From contig CAVSPO010000014.1 of the NCBI GenBank assembly GCA_963730005.1, positions 62,001-126,000 of the forward strand: DNA of 64,000 nt, read 5' to 3'. Each line of letters opens with the position of its first letter. Within the stretch, counting starts at the first letter, position 1. Origin of the DNA: CAVSPO01 sp963730005. GTDB lineage: Bacteria > Actinomycetota > Actinomycetes > Propionibacteriales > Propionibacteriaceae. The position numbers and the translations under genes are program-made. The notes below the pieces were generated by a model. That model did no database searches. It saw nothing but the letters and a program-made list of their open reading frames with translations, and had not been told where the DNA came from. Positions 41,950-51,329 of the stretch are shown here, one piece after another.

Positions 41950-44667
41950 GTGAGCCAGAACACCAAGACCCCTTCGCCGCCGCAGCAACCCACGCTGCTG
42001 CTGATCGACGGGCATTCGGTCGCGTTTCGCGCCTTCTACGCCTTGCCGGCTGAGAACTTCTCCACCAGCACCGGGCAGCACACCAACGCGGTGTACGGCT
42101 TCACGTCGATGCTGATCAACCTGCTGCGCGACGAGGCTCCGACTCACGTGGCCGTGGCGTTCGACGTGTCCCGGCAGACGAAGCGAGCAGCTGCTTACGA
42201 GCAGTACAAGGCCACTCGCGCGAAAACCCCGGAAGCCTTTCAGGGCCAGATCTCGTTGATCAAGCAGGTGCTGGACGCCTTGAGCATCGTGCACAGCGAG
42301 CTCGAGGGTTACGAAGGCGACGACATCCTGGCCACGCTCGCTGTTCAGGCCAAGGCCGATGGCATGAAAGTGCTCATCTGCACCGGTGATCGCGACACCC
42401 TGCAGTTGGTTGATGACAACGTCACGGTGCTGTACCCCCGCCGTGGCGTCAGTGATCTGACGCGTTTCACCCCGGTTTCGGTGCTGGAGAAGTACGGGGT
42501 GCCGCCGGCCCGGTATCCGGAGCTGGCGGCGTTGGTGGGCGAGACCAGCGACAACCTGGTTGGGGTGCCGGGTGTCGGCGTCAAGACGGCCGCCAAGTGG
42601 CTCAACCAGTTCGACGGCCTGGACAATCTGCTCGTTCGCGCCGAGCAGGTGCCGGGCAAGGTCGGCCAGAGCCTGCGCGAGCACCTTGACGATGTCCGCC
42701 GCAACCGTGCACTCAATGCCCTGGTCACCGATCTCGAGCTGGACGTGACCACCGATGCGTTGACTCGTCAGCCGTGGCAACGGGAACCGGTGCACCAGCT
42801 TTTCGATGCCCTCGAGTTCCGGGTACTGCGCGACCGCCTGCTCGAGACCCTGCCGCCGGAGGACCACGAGGCCGAGGAGGGTTTCGACCTGACCGGCGTC
42901 CGGCTGGCGCCCGGGGAACTGGGCGGGTGGCTTTCCGAGCATGGCAGCGGGCAGCTGACCGGGCTCGACGTGATCGGCCATTGGGGCGCGGGCACCGGCG
43001 ACGTGCATGCCCTCAGTCTGGCCAGCGGCGACGGCGCCGCCGCGTGGCTTTCGGTGAGTCAGTTGCCCTCTGGGGACGAGAACGCGCTGGCCGGCTGGCT
43101 GGCTGACCCGGGCGCATTGAAGGCGCTGCACAGCGCCAAGGGTCCGATTCTGGCGATGTGGGAACGCGGTTGGGTCCCGCAGGGTCTGGCGTGTGACACC
43201 GAGCTGGCGGCCTACCTGTTGCGCCCCGACCAGCGCAGTTTCGATCTCGCTGATTTGTCGGTCCGCCACCTCAGAAGGGAACTGCGGGCCGAGCAGGCGT
43301 CCACGGGCGGGCCGCAGGACGCCCTCGACTTCGGTGATGATGATTCCGGAGCCGAGGAGGCCGTTCAGGCTTCCATGGTGCGCGCTCGGGCTGTCATTGA
43401 CCTGGGGGAGCAGCTCACTGCGGAGTTGGCCGGCCTGGGCCAGGAGAATTTGCTGCACGATGTCGAAATGCCTCTGCAAACCATTCTGGCTCGCATGGAG
43501 CGCTGCGGCATCGCTGTCGATGCGGACGTCCTGGAGACACTGCGCGCGGACTTCGACGCGAAGGTGGTGAGCGCGGAGCAGTCCGCCTACGACGCGATCG
43601 GCAAGAGGATCAACCTGGGTTCCCCCAAGCAGTTGCAGGCAGTGCTGTTCGATCAGCTGGGCCTGCCCAAGACCCGCAAGATCAAGTCGGGTTTCACCAC
43701 TGACGCCGAGGCGCTGGAATCGCTGTTCGACCAGACGCGGCACCCGTTCCTTGCCCAGCTGTTGGCCCATCGGGACTCGATCAGGCTGCGGCAGACGGTG
43801 GACGGTCTGATCAAGGCGGTCAGTGACGACGGCCGGGTGCACACCACCTACCAGCAGACAGTCGCAGCCACCGGGCGGCTCAGCAGCACTGACCCGAACC
43901 TGCAGAACATCCCGATCCGCACCGAAGAGGGCCGGCGCATCAGGGAGTCCTTCGTGGTGGGTCGGGGTTTCGAGTCGCTGATGAGCGCCGACTACTCACA
44001 GATCGAGATGCGCGTGATGGCCCACGTCTCGGGTGACGAGGCGCTGATCGAAGCTTTTCGCAGCGGCGTCGATTTCCACACCGTCACCGCTTCCCGCGTC
44101 TTTGGTGTTGGGCTGTCCGAGGTCACCCCGGCCCAGCGTGCCGGTGTCAAGCAGATGAACTACGGTCTGGCCTACGGCCTGAGTGCTTACGGCCTGTCCA
44201 CCAGGCTCGGGGTTTCCGTCCCCGAGGCGCGTGAACTGATGGACGACTACTTCGCCACTTTCGGCGGGGTTCGCGACTATCTGTCCACGGTGGTTGCCGA
44301 GGCTCGCCGCACCGGGTACACCGAGACCCTGCTGGGGCGCCGGCGCTACCTGCCCGACCTGAACTCGTCCAATCGGCAGCGTCGCGAGATGGCCGAGCGG
44401 ATGGCCCTGAACGCGCCCATCCAGGGCACCGCTGCCGACATCATCAAGGTGGCCATGATCAACACCGAGGCGGCGCTGACCGCTGCCGGGCTCCGGTCGC
44501 GGATGTTGTTGCAGGTGCATGACGAACTCGTGCTGGAGGTGGCCCCCGGTGAGGGAGCGGTCGTGCAGGCCCTGGTGCGCGAGGCGATGGGCAACGCGCT
44601 GGCTCTGAAGGTGCCGTTGGACGTGTCGGTCGGGCTGGGACCGACATGGCACCAGGCAGCACACTGA
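41950..44667 (+). CDS. polA: DNA polymerase I
   Basis: 905 residues. An N-terminal 5'-3' exonuclease (LLLIDGHSVAFRAFYAL, LEGYEGDDILATLA, GETSDNLVGVPGVGVKTA), a 3'-5' exonuclease-like domain without the DxE motif (TGLDVIGHWGAG), so proofreading is probably absent as in mycobacteria. The polymerase domain has Asp681 in SADYSQIEMRVMAH, motif B RAGVKQMNYGLAYG and Asp858-Glu859 in VHDELVLEV. Okazaki-fragment maturation and repair synthesis. GTG start 41950; upstream of rpsA. Confidence 0.96.
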   Translation: MSQNTKTPSPPQQPTLLLIDGHSVAFRAFYALPAENFSTSTGQHTNAVYGFTSMLINLLRDEAPTHVAVAFDVSRQTKRAAAYEQYKATRAKTPEAFQGQISLIKQVLDALSIVHSELEGYEGDDILATLAVQAKADGMKVLICTGDRDTLQLVDDNVTVLYPRRGVSDLTRFTPVSVLEKYGVPPARYPELAALVGETSDNLVGVPGVGVKTAAKWLNQFDGLDNLLVRAEQVPGKVGQSLREHLDDVRRNRALNALVTDLELDVTTDALTRQPWQREPVHQLFDALEFRVLRDRLLETLPPEDHEAEEGFDLTGVRLAPGELGGWLSEHGSGQLTGLDVIGHWGAGTGDVHALSLASGDGAAAWLSVSQLPSGDENALAGWLADPGALKALHSAKGPILAMWERGWVPQGLACDTELAAYLLRPDQRSFDLADLSVRHLRRELRAEQASTGGPQDALDFGDDDSGAEEAVQASMVRARAVIDLGEQLTAELAGLGQENLLHDVEMPLQTILARMERCGIAVDADVLETLRADFDAKVVSAEQSAYDAIGKRINLGSPKQLQAVLFDQLGLPKTRKIKSGFTTDAEALESLFDQTRHPFLAQLLAHRDSIRLRQTVDGLIKAVSDDGRVHTTYQQTVAATGRLSSTDPNLQNIPIRTEEGRRIRESFVVGRGFESLMSADYSQIEMRVMAHVSGDEALIEAFRSGVDFHTVTASRVFGVGLSEVTPAQRAGVKQMNYGLAYGLSAYGLSTRLGVSVPEARELMDDYFATFGGVRDYLSTVVAEARRTGYTETLLGRRRYLPDLNSSNRQRREMAERMALNAPIQGTAADIIKVAMINTEAALTAAGLRSRMLLQVHDELVLEVAPGEGAVVQALVREAMGNALALKVPLDVSVGLGPTWHQAAH

Positions 44668-44708
44668 GCGAGCGTCGTCTCCGCGTCGTCTCCTGAGGTG
44701 GTCTGCGA

Positions 44709-44738
44709 TTGACCGACGGCAGCATTCGAAACTAGACT
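44709..44738 (+). promoter_or_regulatory. rpsA promoter with overlapping inverted repeat
   Basis: TTGACC (44709-44714), 18-bp spacer, TAGACT (44733-44738): the best sigma-70-type promoter in the window. ATTCGA (44724-44729) and TCGAAT (44738-44743) form an inverted repeat spanning the -10. Predicted leader of about 145 nt before rpsA. Confidence 0.65.
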
Positions 44739-44890
44739 CGAATGGCGTTGTGGCCTGATGCCGTCCCGGACAGAGTGGGCGGTGCGCGGGCACCCAATTC
44801 CTGCTGGGAATGGATTCCTACGGGGCTTGTGGTGGCCAGGGGCACGCGCGCTCAACTTAACCCCCATCCAAACATCGGAGCCCTAACTAC

Positions 44891-46345
44891 ATGACCTCCT
44901 CCATTGAGGCCTCCACCCAGGTTGCAGTCGACGACATCGGGTCGGACGAAGCTTTTGAAACTGCAGTTGATTCCACGATCAAGTACTTCAATGACGGTGA
45001 CATCGTCACCGGCATCGTTGTCAAGGTCGATCGTGATGAGGTCCTTCTCGACATCGGGTACAAGACCGAAGGAGTCATTCCCTCCAAGGAACTCTCCATC
45101 AAGCATGACGTCGATCCGTTCGACGTCGTCCATGTCGGGGATGAGGTGGAAGCCCTTGTCCAGCAGAAGGAGGACAAGGAAGGGCGTCTGATCCTCTCCA
45201 AGAAGCGCGCCCAGTACGAGCGCGCCTGGGGAACCATCGAGAAGATCAAGGAAGAGGATGGCGTCGTCACCGGCACCGTCATCGAGGTCGTCAAGGGCGG
45301 TCTGATCGTGGACATCGGCCTGCGCGGCTTCCTGCCTGCGTCGCTGGTCGAGATGCGCCGTGTTCGCGACCTGCAGCCCTACGTCGGTCAGGAGCTCGAG
45401 GCCAAGCTCATCGAGCTGGACAAGAACCGTAACAACGTGGTGCTGTCGCGTCGCGCCTGGCTCGAGCAGACCCAGTCCGAGGTGCGTCAGAACCTGCTCA
45501 CCCAGCTGCAGAAGGGTCAGATCCGCAAGGGCACTGTCAGCTCCATCGTCAACTTCGGCGCCTTCGTCGACCTGGGCGGGGTGGACGGCTTGGTGCACGT
45601 CTCCGAGCTGAGCTGGAAGCACATCGATCACCCTTCCGAGGTCGTCGAGGTCGGCAAGGATGTCACTGTCGAGGTCCTGGACGTCGACCTGGATCGCGAG
45701 CGCGTGTCGCTGTCGCTGAAGGCCACTCAGGAAGATCCGTGGCAGGTGTTCGCACGGACCCACCAGATCGGCGAGATCGTGCCCGGCAAGGTCACCAAGC
45801 TGGTGCCGTTCGGTGCGTTCGTCCGCGTCGAGGAGGGCATCGAGGGTCTGGTGCACGTGTCCGAGTTGGCCGAGCACCACGTCGAGATCCCCGAGCAGGT
45901 CGTTTCGGTGAACGAAGAGGTGATGGTCAAGATCATCGACATCGATCTGGAGCGTCGCCGCATCTCCTTGAGCCTCAAGCAGGCCAATGAGGGCGTTGAC
46001 ATCGCTGCGGAGGACTTCGATCCGTCGCTGTACGGCATGACTGCCAACTACGACGAGGACGGCAACTACATCTACCCGGAGGGCTTCGACCCCGACACCA
46101 ACGAGTGGAAGCCCGGTTACGAAGAGCAGCAGGCCGCTTGGGAGGCTCAGTACGCAGAGGCTCAGGCCCGCTGGGAGGCGCTCAAGAAGCAGGCTGCCGA
46201 GGCTGAGGTTGCCGAGCATCATATGGTCGCCGAGGCCAGCACTGCGCACAGCTACACCGCAACGTCTGACGAGGCGCCGGAAGGCTCCCTGGCCTCCGAC
46301 GAGGCACTGCAGGCCTTGCGTGACAAGCTGACCGGTAGCAAGTAG
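44891..46345 (+). CDS. rpsA: 30S ribosomal protein S1
   Basis: 484 residues with four S1 RNA-binding domains starting near residues 32 (GDIVTGIVVKVDRDEVLLDI), 121, 205 (GTVSSIVNFGAFVDLGGVDG) and 290 (GKVTKLVPFGAFVRVEEGIE). This is the four-domain actinobacterial form rather than the six-domain E. coli form, with an acidic/aromatic C-terminal tail (EEQQAAWEAQYAEAQARWEAL). Promotes mRNA binding by the ribosome. Has its own promoter and a long leader, and is followed by a strong terminator. Confidence 0.96.
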   Translation: MTSSIEASTQVAVDDIGSDEAFETAVDSTIKYFNDGDIVTGIVVKVDRDEVLLDIGYKTEGVIPSKELSIKHDVDPFDVVHVGDEVEALVQQKEDKEGRLILSKKRAQYERAWGTIEKIKEEDGVVTGTVIEVVKGGLIVDIGLRGFLPASLVEMRRVRDLQPYVGQELEAKLIELDKNRNNVVLSRRAWLEQTQSEVRQNLLTQLQKGQIRKGTVSSIVNFGAFVDLGGVDGLVHVSELSWKHIDHPSEVVEVGKDVTVEVLDVDLDRERVSLSLKATQEDPWQVFARTHQIGEIVPGKVTKLVPFGAFVRVEEGIEGLVHVSELAEHHVEIPEQVVSVNEEVMVKIIDIDLERRRISLSLKQANEGVDIAAEDFDPSLYGMTANYDEDGNYIYPEGFDPDTNEWKPGYEEQQAAWEAQYAEAQARWEALKKQAAEAEVAEHHMVAEASTAHSYTATSDEAPEGSLASDEALQALRDKLTGSK

Positions 46346-46363
46346 TCGAAAAGCAAGCACCCT

Positions 46364-46400
46364 GCGCGCCCCTGGTCCCTGTTCGGGATCGGGGGCGCGC
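46364..46400 (+). terminator. hairpin terminator after rpsA
   Basis: GCGCGCCCC (46364-46372) pairs with GGGGCGCGC (46392-46400); an inner TCCC/GGGA stem extends it. Followed by TGCTCTTTCC, a weak T-rich tail. 18 bp after the rpsA stop. Confidence 0.8.
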
Positions 46401-46467
46401 TGCTCTTTCCAGTTGCCGGACGGCAAGCGGGCGTTCGGGTGGCACAGTGACTGCCACAATGGAGGGC

Positions 46468-47118
46468 ATGGATGACCGCGAGACAATCCGGGTGGGCTTG
46501 ACCGGTGGTATCGCCTCCGGGAAGTCGGCCGTGGCTCACCAGCTGGCCGTTCTCGGTGCAGTGATCATCGACCATGATCTGCTGGCCCGTGAGGTGGTGG
46601 ACCCGGGCACGCCAGGGCTGGCCGCCATCAAGGAGCGCTTCGGCGCCGAGGTGCTTGCGTCAGCTGGCACCCTGGACCGGGCTCGACTGGGGAGCATCGT
46701 TTTCGCGGACGACCGGGCCCGCGCGGACCTCAACGCCATCGTGCATCCGCAGGTGACTCGACTGGCCGACGAGCGGGAGGCCGAGGCCGCTGGCGGGTCC
46801 GTGATCGTGCACGTGATCCCGCTGCTGGTGGAAACCGGCCAGCATGAAGATTTCGACCTGCTGGTGGTGGTGGACGCCACTGGTCGCGACCAGCTGGAGC
46901 GACTGCGTCGCCGCGACGCCTACACCGTTGAGCAGGCGCAGGCCCGCATCGGCGCCCAGGCCACGCGTGAGCAGCGGCACGCCGTCGCCGACGTCGTGAT
47001 CGACAACACCGGGACCCCCGCGCAGACCCGCGTCCAGGTGGAGCGGCTGTGGCGCGAAACGATTCCCGCCGTGCGTCAGGGTCTGGCAACATCGCGGCAC
47101 AATCAGGACCGTCGGTAG
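46468..47118 (+). CDS. coaE: dephospho-CoA kinase
   Basis: 216 residues. Last step of coenzyme A synthesis. P-loop GLTGGIASGKSAVA, DHDLLAREVVDPGTPG, VIVHVIPLLVETG and the C-terminal DVVIDNTGT. Unlike mycobacterial CoaE it is not fused to a GrpB-type C-terminal domain. ATG 46468 is preferred; ATG 46459 and GTG 46447 in frame are alternatives. It lies between rpsA and uvrB as in other actinobacteria. Confidence 0.93.
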   Translation: MDDRETIRVGLTGGIASGKSAVAHQLAVLGAVIIDHDLLAREVVDPGTPGLAAIKERFGAEVLASAGTLDRARLGSIVFADDRARADLNAIVHPQVTRLADEREAEAAGGSVIVHVIPLLVETGQHEDFDLLVVVDATGRDQLERLRRRDAYTVEQAQARIGAQATREQRHAVADVVIDNTGTPAQTRVQVERLWRETIPAVRQGLATSRHNQDRR

Positions 47119-47137
47119 CCGCGTCTACGCTGTTGGC
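47109..47137 (+). promoter_or_regulatory. uvrB promoter: PafBC-like motif and leaderless start
   Basis: CCGTCGGTA at 47109-47117, exactly 8 nt, then TACGCT at 47126-47131 and 6 nt to the ATG at 47138. The published RecA-independent damage promoter of mycobacteria is TTGTCRGTG-N8-TANNNT; here 6 of the 9 upstream positions match (the core GTCRGT is complete) with exact spacing. Confidence 0.5.
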
Positions 47138-49222
47138 ATGCGTCCCGTCACCGATGTTCAGCGCCGCGTCGCCCCGTTCAAGATGCAGGCCTCCTTCCAG
47201 CCCTCTGGTGACCAGCCACAGGCAATCGACGAGTTGGAACGCCGAATCAAGGCCGGTGAGCAGGACGTGGTGCTGATGGGGGCCACCGGCACGGGCAAGA
47301 CAGCCACCGTGGCCTGGCTGGCCGAGCGGCTGCAGCGCCCGATGCTGGTGATGCAGCCCAACAAGACGCTCGCTGCGCAGTACGCGAGCGAGCTGCGGCA
47401 CTTCTTCCCCGACAACGCAGTCGAGTACTTCGTCAGCTACTACGACTACTACCAGCCCGAGGCCTACATCCCGCAGTCCGACACTTTCATCGAGAAGGAC
47501 TCCAGCCTCAACGAGGAAGTTGAGCGGCTGCGCCACTCTGCCACCAACTCCCTCCTGACCAGGCGCGACGTCATCGTGGTGGCCACCGTTTCGGCGATCT
47601 ACGGCCTGGGCACTCCCCAGGAGTACGTCGACCGGATGGTGACTCTGGCGGTGGGTGACGAGTGGGAGCGCCGGGACCTGTTGACGAAGCTGGTCGAGAT
47701 GCAGTACGTGCGCAACGACCTCGCCGGAACCCGGGGCACCTTCCGGGTGCGCGGGGACACGCTCGAGATCTTCCCGATGTACGAGGAGCACGCCGTGCGG
47801 GTTGAGTTCTTCGGCGACGAGATCGACGCCCTGTCCTTGATGCATCCCCTGACCGGGGAAGTGATCAGTCAGGACAAGCAGCTCTACGTGTTCCCGGCCA
47901 GTCATTACGTGGCCGGTCCGGAACGGATGGAACGGGCCATTCGCGACATCGAGGCCGAGCTGGGCGCACGGCTTGCCGAGTTCGAGAAGCAAGGCAAACT
48001 CCTGGAAGCCCAACGACTGCGGATGCGCACCACCTATGACATCGAGATGATGCGCCAGATCGGCACCTGTGCCGGAATCGAGAACTACTCCCGCCACATC
48101 GACGGGCGCGGCCCGGCCACACCGCCCAACTGCCTCCTCGACTATTTCCCCGAGGACTTCCTGCTGGTGATCGACGAGTCGCACGTCACGGTGCCGCAAA
48201 TCGGGGGCATGTACGAGGGCGACATGAGCCGCAAGCGAACACTCGTCGAGTTCGGTTTCCGGTTGCCGAGCGCGATGGACAACCGACCACTGCGCTTCGA
48301 GGAGTTCACCGAACGCATCGGCCAGACCGTCTACTCCTCCGCCACGCCGGGCCCCTATGAGCTCGCCCGTTGCGACGGCGTCGTCGAGCAGATCATCCGC
48401 CCGACCGGGCTGGTGGACCCCGAGATCATCGTCAAGCCCACCAAGGGCCAGATCGATGATCTGCTCAGCGAGATCCGGCTTCGCGCCGAGCGTCGGGAAC
48501 GGGTTCTGGTCACCACCCTGACCAAGAAGATGTCCGAGGACCTGACCGACTACCTGCTCGAGCACGGGGTGCGGACCCGCTACCTGCACTCTGAGGTCGA
48601 CACCCTGCGGCGCGTCGAGCTGCTGCGTGAGCTGCGGCTGGGGGAGTACGACGTGCTGGTGGGCATCAATCTGCTTCGTGAAGGCCTCGACCTGCCGGAG
48701 GTGTCGCTGGTGGCCATTCTGGACGCCGACAAAGAAGGCTTCCTGCGCTCCGGGCGTTCGTTGATCCAGACGATCGGCCGGGCGGCGCGCAACGTGTCCG
48801 GCCAGGTGCACATGTACGCCGACACGATCACGGCCTCGATGGCATCAGCGATCGATGAGACCAACCGGCGCCGGGCCGTCCAGGTCGCCTACAACACCCG
48901 CCACGGCATCGACCCCCAGCCGCTGCGCAAGGAGATCGCCGACATCACCGACATGCTGGCCAGGGAGGATGCTGACACCGAGGCACTGATGGCCAGCACC
49001 CAGTCCCGTGGCCGCAAGAGCTCGCCGCTGCCGGCTGTTGCCGGCAGGGCGCTCGACCCGTCTTCGTTGGCCAGCACCGAGTTGGCCGCGCTGGTCCAGG
49101 AACTCACCGAGCAGATGCACGCGGCGGCAGGCAATCTCGAATTCGAGGTGGCTGCACGACTGCGCGACGAGATCTCCGACTTGAAGAGGGAACTGCGGCA
49201 GATGCTCGAAGCCACCAGATAG
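47138..49222 (+). CDS. uvrB: excinuclease ABC subunit B
   Basis: 694 residues. Walker A MGATGTGKTATVA (Lys54), the beta-hairpin YYDYYQPEAYIPQSDTFIEK, LLVIDESHVTVPQ, the helicase C-terminal motifs (VLVGINLLREGLDLPEVSLV, SLIQTIGRAARN) and a C-terminal UVR domain (NLEFEVAARLRDEISDLKREL) that binds UvrC. Damage verification and incision in nucleotide excision repair. Start ATG 47138 is probably leaderless. Confidence 0.96.
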   Translation: MRPVTDVQRRVAPFKMQASFQPSGDQPQAIDELERRIKAGEQDVVLMGATGTGKTATVAWLAERLQRPMLVMQPNKTLAAQYASELRHFFPDNAVEYFVSYYDYYQPEAYIPQSDTFIEKDSSLNEEVERLRHSATNSLLTRRDVIVVATVSAIYGLGTPQEYVDRMVTLAVGDEWERRDLLTKLVEMQYVRNDLAGTRGTFRVRGDTLEIFPMYEEHAVRVEFFGDEIDALSLMHPLTGEVISQDKQLYVFPASHYVAGPERMERAIRDIEAELGARLAEFEKQGKLLEAQRLRMRTTYDIEMMRQIGTCAGIENYSRHIDGRGPATPPNCLLDYFPEDFLLVIDESHVTVPQIGGMYEGDMSRKRTLVEFGFRLPSAMDNRPLRFEEFTERIGQTVYSSATPGPYELARCDGVVEQIIRPTGLVDPEIIVKPTKGQIDDLLSEIRLRAERRERVLVTTLTKKMSEDLTDYLLEHGVRTRYLHSEVDTLRRVELLRELRLGEYDVLVGINLLREGLDLPEVSLVAILDADKEGFLRSGRSLIQTIGRAARNVSGQVHMYADTITASMASAIDETNRRRAVQVAYNTRHGIDPQPLRKEIADITDMLAREDADTEALMASTQSRGRKSSPLPAVAGRALDPSSLASTELAALVQELTEQMHAAAGNLEFEVAARLRDEISDLKRELRQMLEATR

Positions 49223-49414
49223 CGCTGGTTTCTGCGACATTGCGGGTCTGTGAGAAACTGGGGCAGGGCAATTGTGGGTCAACGCTGCTTTTCGGTCTTG
49301 TGTTGGCCCACCTTGAGTCCCTCGACAGCACCCGCTGGGCCCGCCGCACGACCGTGAGGTTTGTTGGGTCCTCGGCGTGCACGTCCATCCGCTCACGAGT
49401 TATCCGGAGGCCTG

Positions 49415-50545
49415 TTGAACATCCATCTGTATACCTGGATCATCACCGTGGTGGTGCTCTTGGGAGTGTTGCTGTTCGATGCCCTGGTGATCGGCAACAA
49501 GCCGCACGTGCCGCCCGCCGCCGAGTGCGCCAAGGCGATCGCGCTGTACAGCACGATGGCCGTTCTGTTCGGTCTGGGGCTGTGGTATTTCGCAGGCACC
49601 CAGTACATGACCGAGTTCTACGCGGGCTGGCTGACCGAGTACAGCCTGAGCTTGGACAACCTGTTCATCTTCATGATCATCATGCAGCGCAACAAGGTGC
49701 CGGCGAAGCTGCAGCAGTTCGCCTTGATGTTCGGGATCATGCTGGCCATCCTTTTCCGCGGCGTGTTCATCGCGTTGGGAGCCGCCCTGATCTCGAAGTT
49801 CGTCTGGGTGTTCTTCCTGTTCGGCGGCTACCTGCTGTACACGGCCTGGGGGCTGGCCAAGGAATACCTGGACAAGCGCAGCGGCCACGAGCCCGAGTAC
49901 GAGGACTCAGCCGCCATCAAGTGGTTGAAGTCGAGGATGGGCGCCAGCGGGACGTGGGACGGTACCCGCTTCTTCACCCGGATCGACGGCAAGAAGGCCG
50001 CGACCAACATGTTCTTCGTGGTTGCGGCCCTGGGCTCCACCGACCTGATGTTCGCGCTCGACTCGATCCCGGCCATCTATGGCCTGACCCAAGAGCCCTA
50101 CATCGTGTTCGCCGCCACGGTCTTTGCACTGATGGGGCTGCGGCAGCTCTACTTCCTGATCGGTCATGCGCTTGAGAAGCTCGTCTACCTGCCGGTGGGG
50201 TTGTCGTTCCTGCTCACCTTCATCGGTGTCAAGCTGATCCTGCACGCCCTGCACGAGAACCACCTGTCATTCATCAACGGCGGCCAGCCGGTGCCGGTGC
50301 CCGAGATCTCCATCGGGGTTTCGCTGGGCACGATCGTCGCCACCCTTGCGATCACCGCGATCGCCAGCCTGTGGCAAAACCGTGTACAGAATCGAGAGCC
50401 GGCAGTCGCTGCGGTTGGCGCCGATGCAGCGGTGGACGGTTCCCGCAACACCGCCGAGACCAAGGGCGCGGCCGCTGACGGGCAGGACCTGTCCGCCACG
50501 TCGGGCCCGGGGAGTCAGCCTGCCGGTGGCCCGGCCGGCGACTGA
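49415..50545 (+). CDS. TerC family integral membrane protein
   Basis: 376 residues from TTG 49415, supported by GGAGG 4 nt upstream. About nine membrane helices with the two conserved acidic motifs SLDNLFIFMIIMQRN and GSTDLMFALDSIPAIYG. TerC proteins export metal ions, manganese in several cases, and can help metallate exoenzymes. The last ~45 residues are a soluble low-complexity tail. No yybP-ykoY manganese riboswitch was recognised in the 192-bp upstream region. A bidirectional terminator follows. Confidence 0.9.
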   Translation: MNIHLYTWIITVVVLLGVLLFDALVIGNKPHVPPAAECAKAIALYSTMAVLFGLGLWYFAGTQYMTEFYAGWLTEYSLSLDNLFIFMIIMQRNKVPAKLQQFALMFGIMLAILFRGVFIALGAALISKFVWVFFLFGGYLLYTAWGLAKEYLDKRSGHEPEYEDSAAIKWLKSRMGASGTWDGTRFFTRIDGKKAATNMFFVVAALGSTDLMFALDSIPAIYGLTQEPYIVFAATVFALMGLRQLYFLIGHALEKLVYLPVGLSFLLTFIGVKLILHALHENHLSFINGGQPVPVPEISIGVSLGTIVATLAITAIASLWQNRVQNREPAVAAVGADAAVDGSRNTAETKGAAADGQDLSATSGPGSQPAGGPAGD

Positions 50546-50578
50546 CAGCTCAACAGCTGAGCCCTGCTCACAACCGGT

Positions 50579-50616
50579 AGCGGCTGCCCGGAACCCACTG
50601 GTTCCTGGCAGCCGCT
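50579..50616. terminator. bidirectional terminator between convergent genes
   Basis: 17-nt arms AGCGGCTGCCCGGAACC and GGTTCCTGGCAGCCGCT with one mismatch and a 4-nt loop (CACT). It lies between the ends of the TerC gene (plus) and the hydrolase gene (minus), so it can serve both. Confidence 0.8.
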
Positions 50617-50638
50617 TCCTGGTGGGTTTGGGGGCTGC

Positions 50639-51292
50639 TCACCAGGCCCTGGCTCGCCACTGCTCAAGGTGGGGGCGCTCGACCCCCAGGGTGGTGGCGT
50701 CGCCGTGGCCTGGGTGGATCACCGTGGCATCCGGGAAGCGATCGAACAGGTGGTGCTGGACATCGTCCAGCAGAGAGTTGAAGTCGGCAGCCGTGGCCGT
50801 CTTGCCAACTCCGCCCGGGAACAGCGCGTCACCGACCAACACATGAGCAGGAGTCCCGGGCAGCACCAGGGCGATGGACCCCGGAGTGTGCCCGACGAGC
50901 CCCAGCACCGGCAGTGCGGTGGCTCCGCAGGCAATGGTCTCGCCCGTCCAGACGCGATGTTGAGTCACGCCCGTGGCCCGCTCGATGGCGTCGGCGTCGG
51001 GGGCGCCACACAAAGCCGTGGCGCCCAGGGCCTGCACGACGGCCGCCAGCGCCTGTACATGGTCGGGATGGCGATGGGTGGTGACGACCGTGGACACCCG
51101 GCGAGCGCCGATCCAGTCCAGAATCAGCTGCGGGTTGGCGGGGGCGTCCACCAGGATGGCGTCGCCATCGGCGGGCAGCACCAGATAGCTGTTGTTGTCG
51201 TAGTCGCTGACCGACCGCTTCTCGCAGCGCAGGGTGGGCGAGATGTCGAAGGTGAGGGCTGAGCCGCCTGGGCTGACGTGGAAGCTTGTCAT
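50639..51292 (-). CDS. metallo-beta-lactamase-fold hydrolase (glyoxalase II-like)
   Basis: 217 residues. The metal-binding motif HRHPDH is intact at residues 73-78; LVGHTPGSIALVLPG, VGDALFPGGVG and VIHPGHGDATTLG supply the other ligands. Most similar in layout to hydroxyacylglutathione hydrolase-like proteins; in an actinobacterium a mycothiol or other thioester is a plausible substrate (inference). A homologue sits between uvrB and uvrA in mycobacteria too. Confidence 0.87.
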   Translation of the reverse strand: MTSFHVSPGGSALTFDISPTLRCEKRSVSDYDNNSYLVLPADGDAILVDAPANPQLILDWIGARRVSTVVTTHRHPDHVQALAAVVQALGATALCGAPDADAIERATGVTQHRVWTGETIACGATALPVLGLVGHTPGSIALVLPGTPAHVLVGDALFPGGVGKTATAADFNSLLDDVQHHLFDRFPDATVIHPGHGDATTLGVERPHLEQWRARAW

Positions 51293-51329
51293 GGCTTCAG
51301 CCTAGGGTCCTGACGTTGGGCTCAGTTTC

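Noticed and set aside
40879..43842. 987-codon open frame on the minus strand
   Set aside because: It is antisense to pdtaR and polA, both unmistakable by motif. Long antisense frames are common in high-GC DNA because GC-rich third positions suppress stops. The product matches no family.
49223..49414. yybP-ykoY manganese riboswitch before the TerC gene
   Set aside because: TerC-family genes often carry one, so I looked for its conserved core in this spacer and did not find it.
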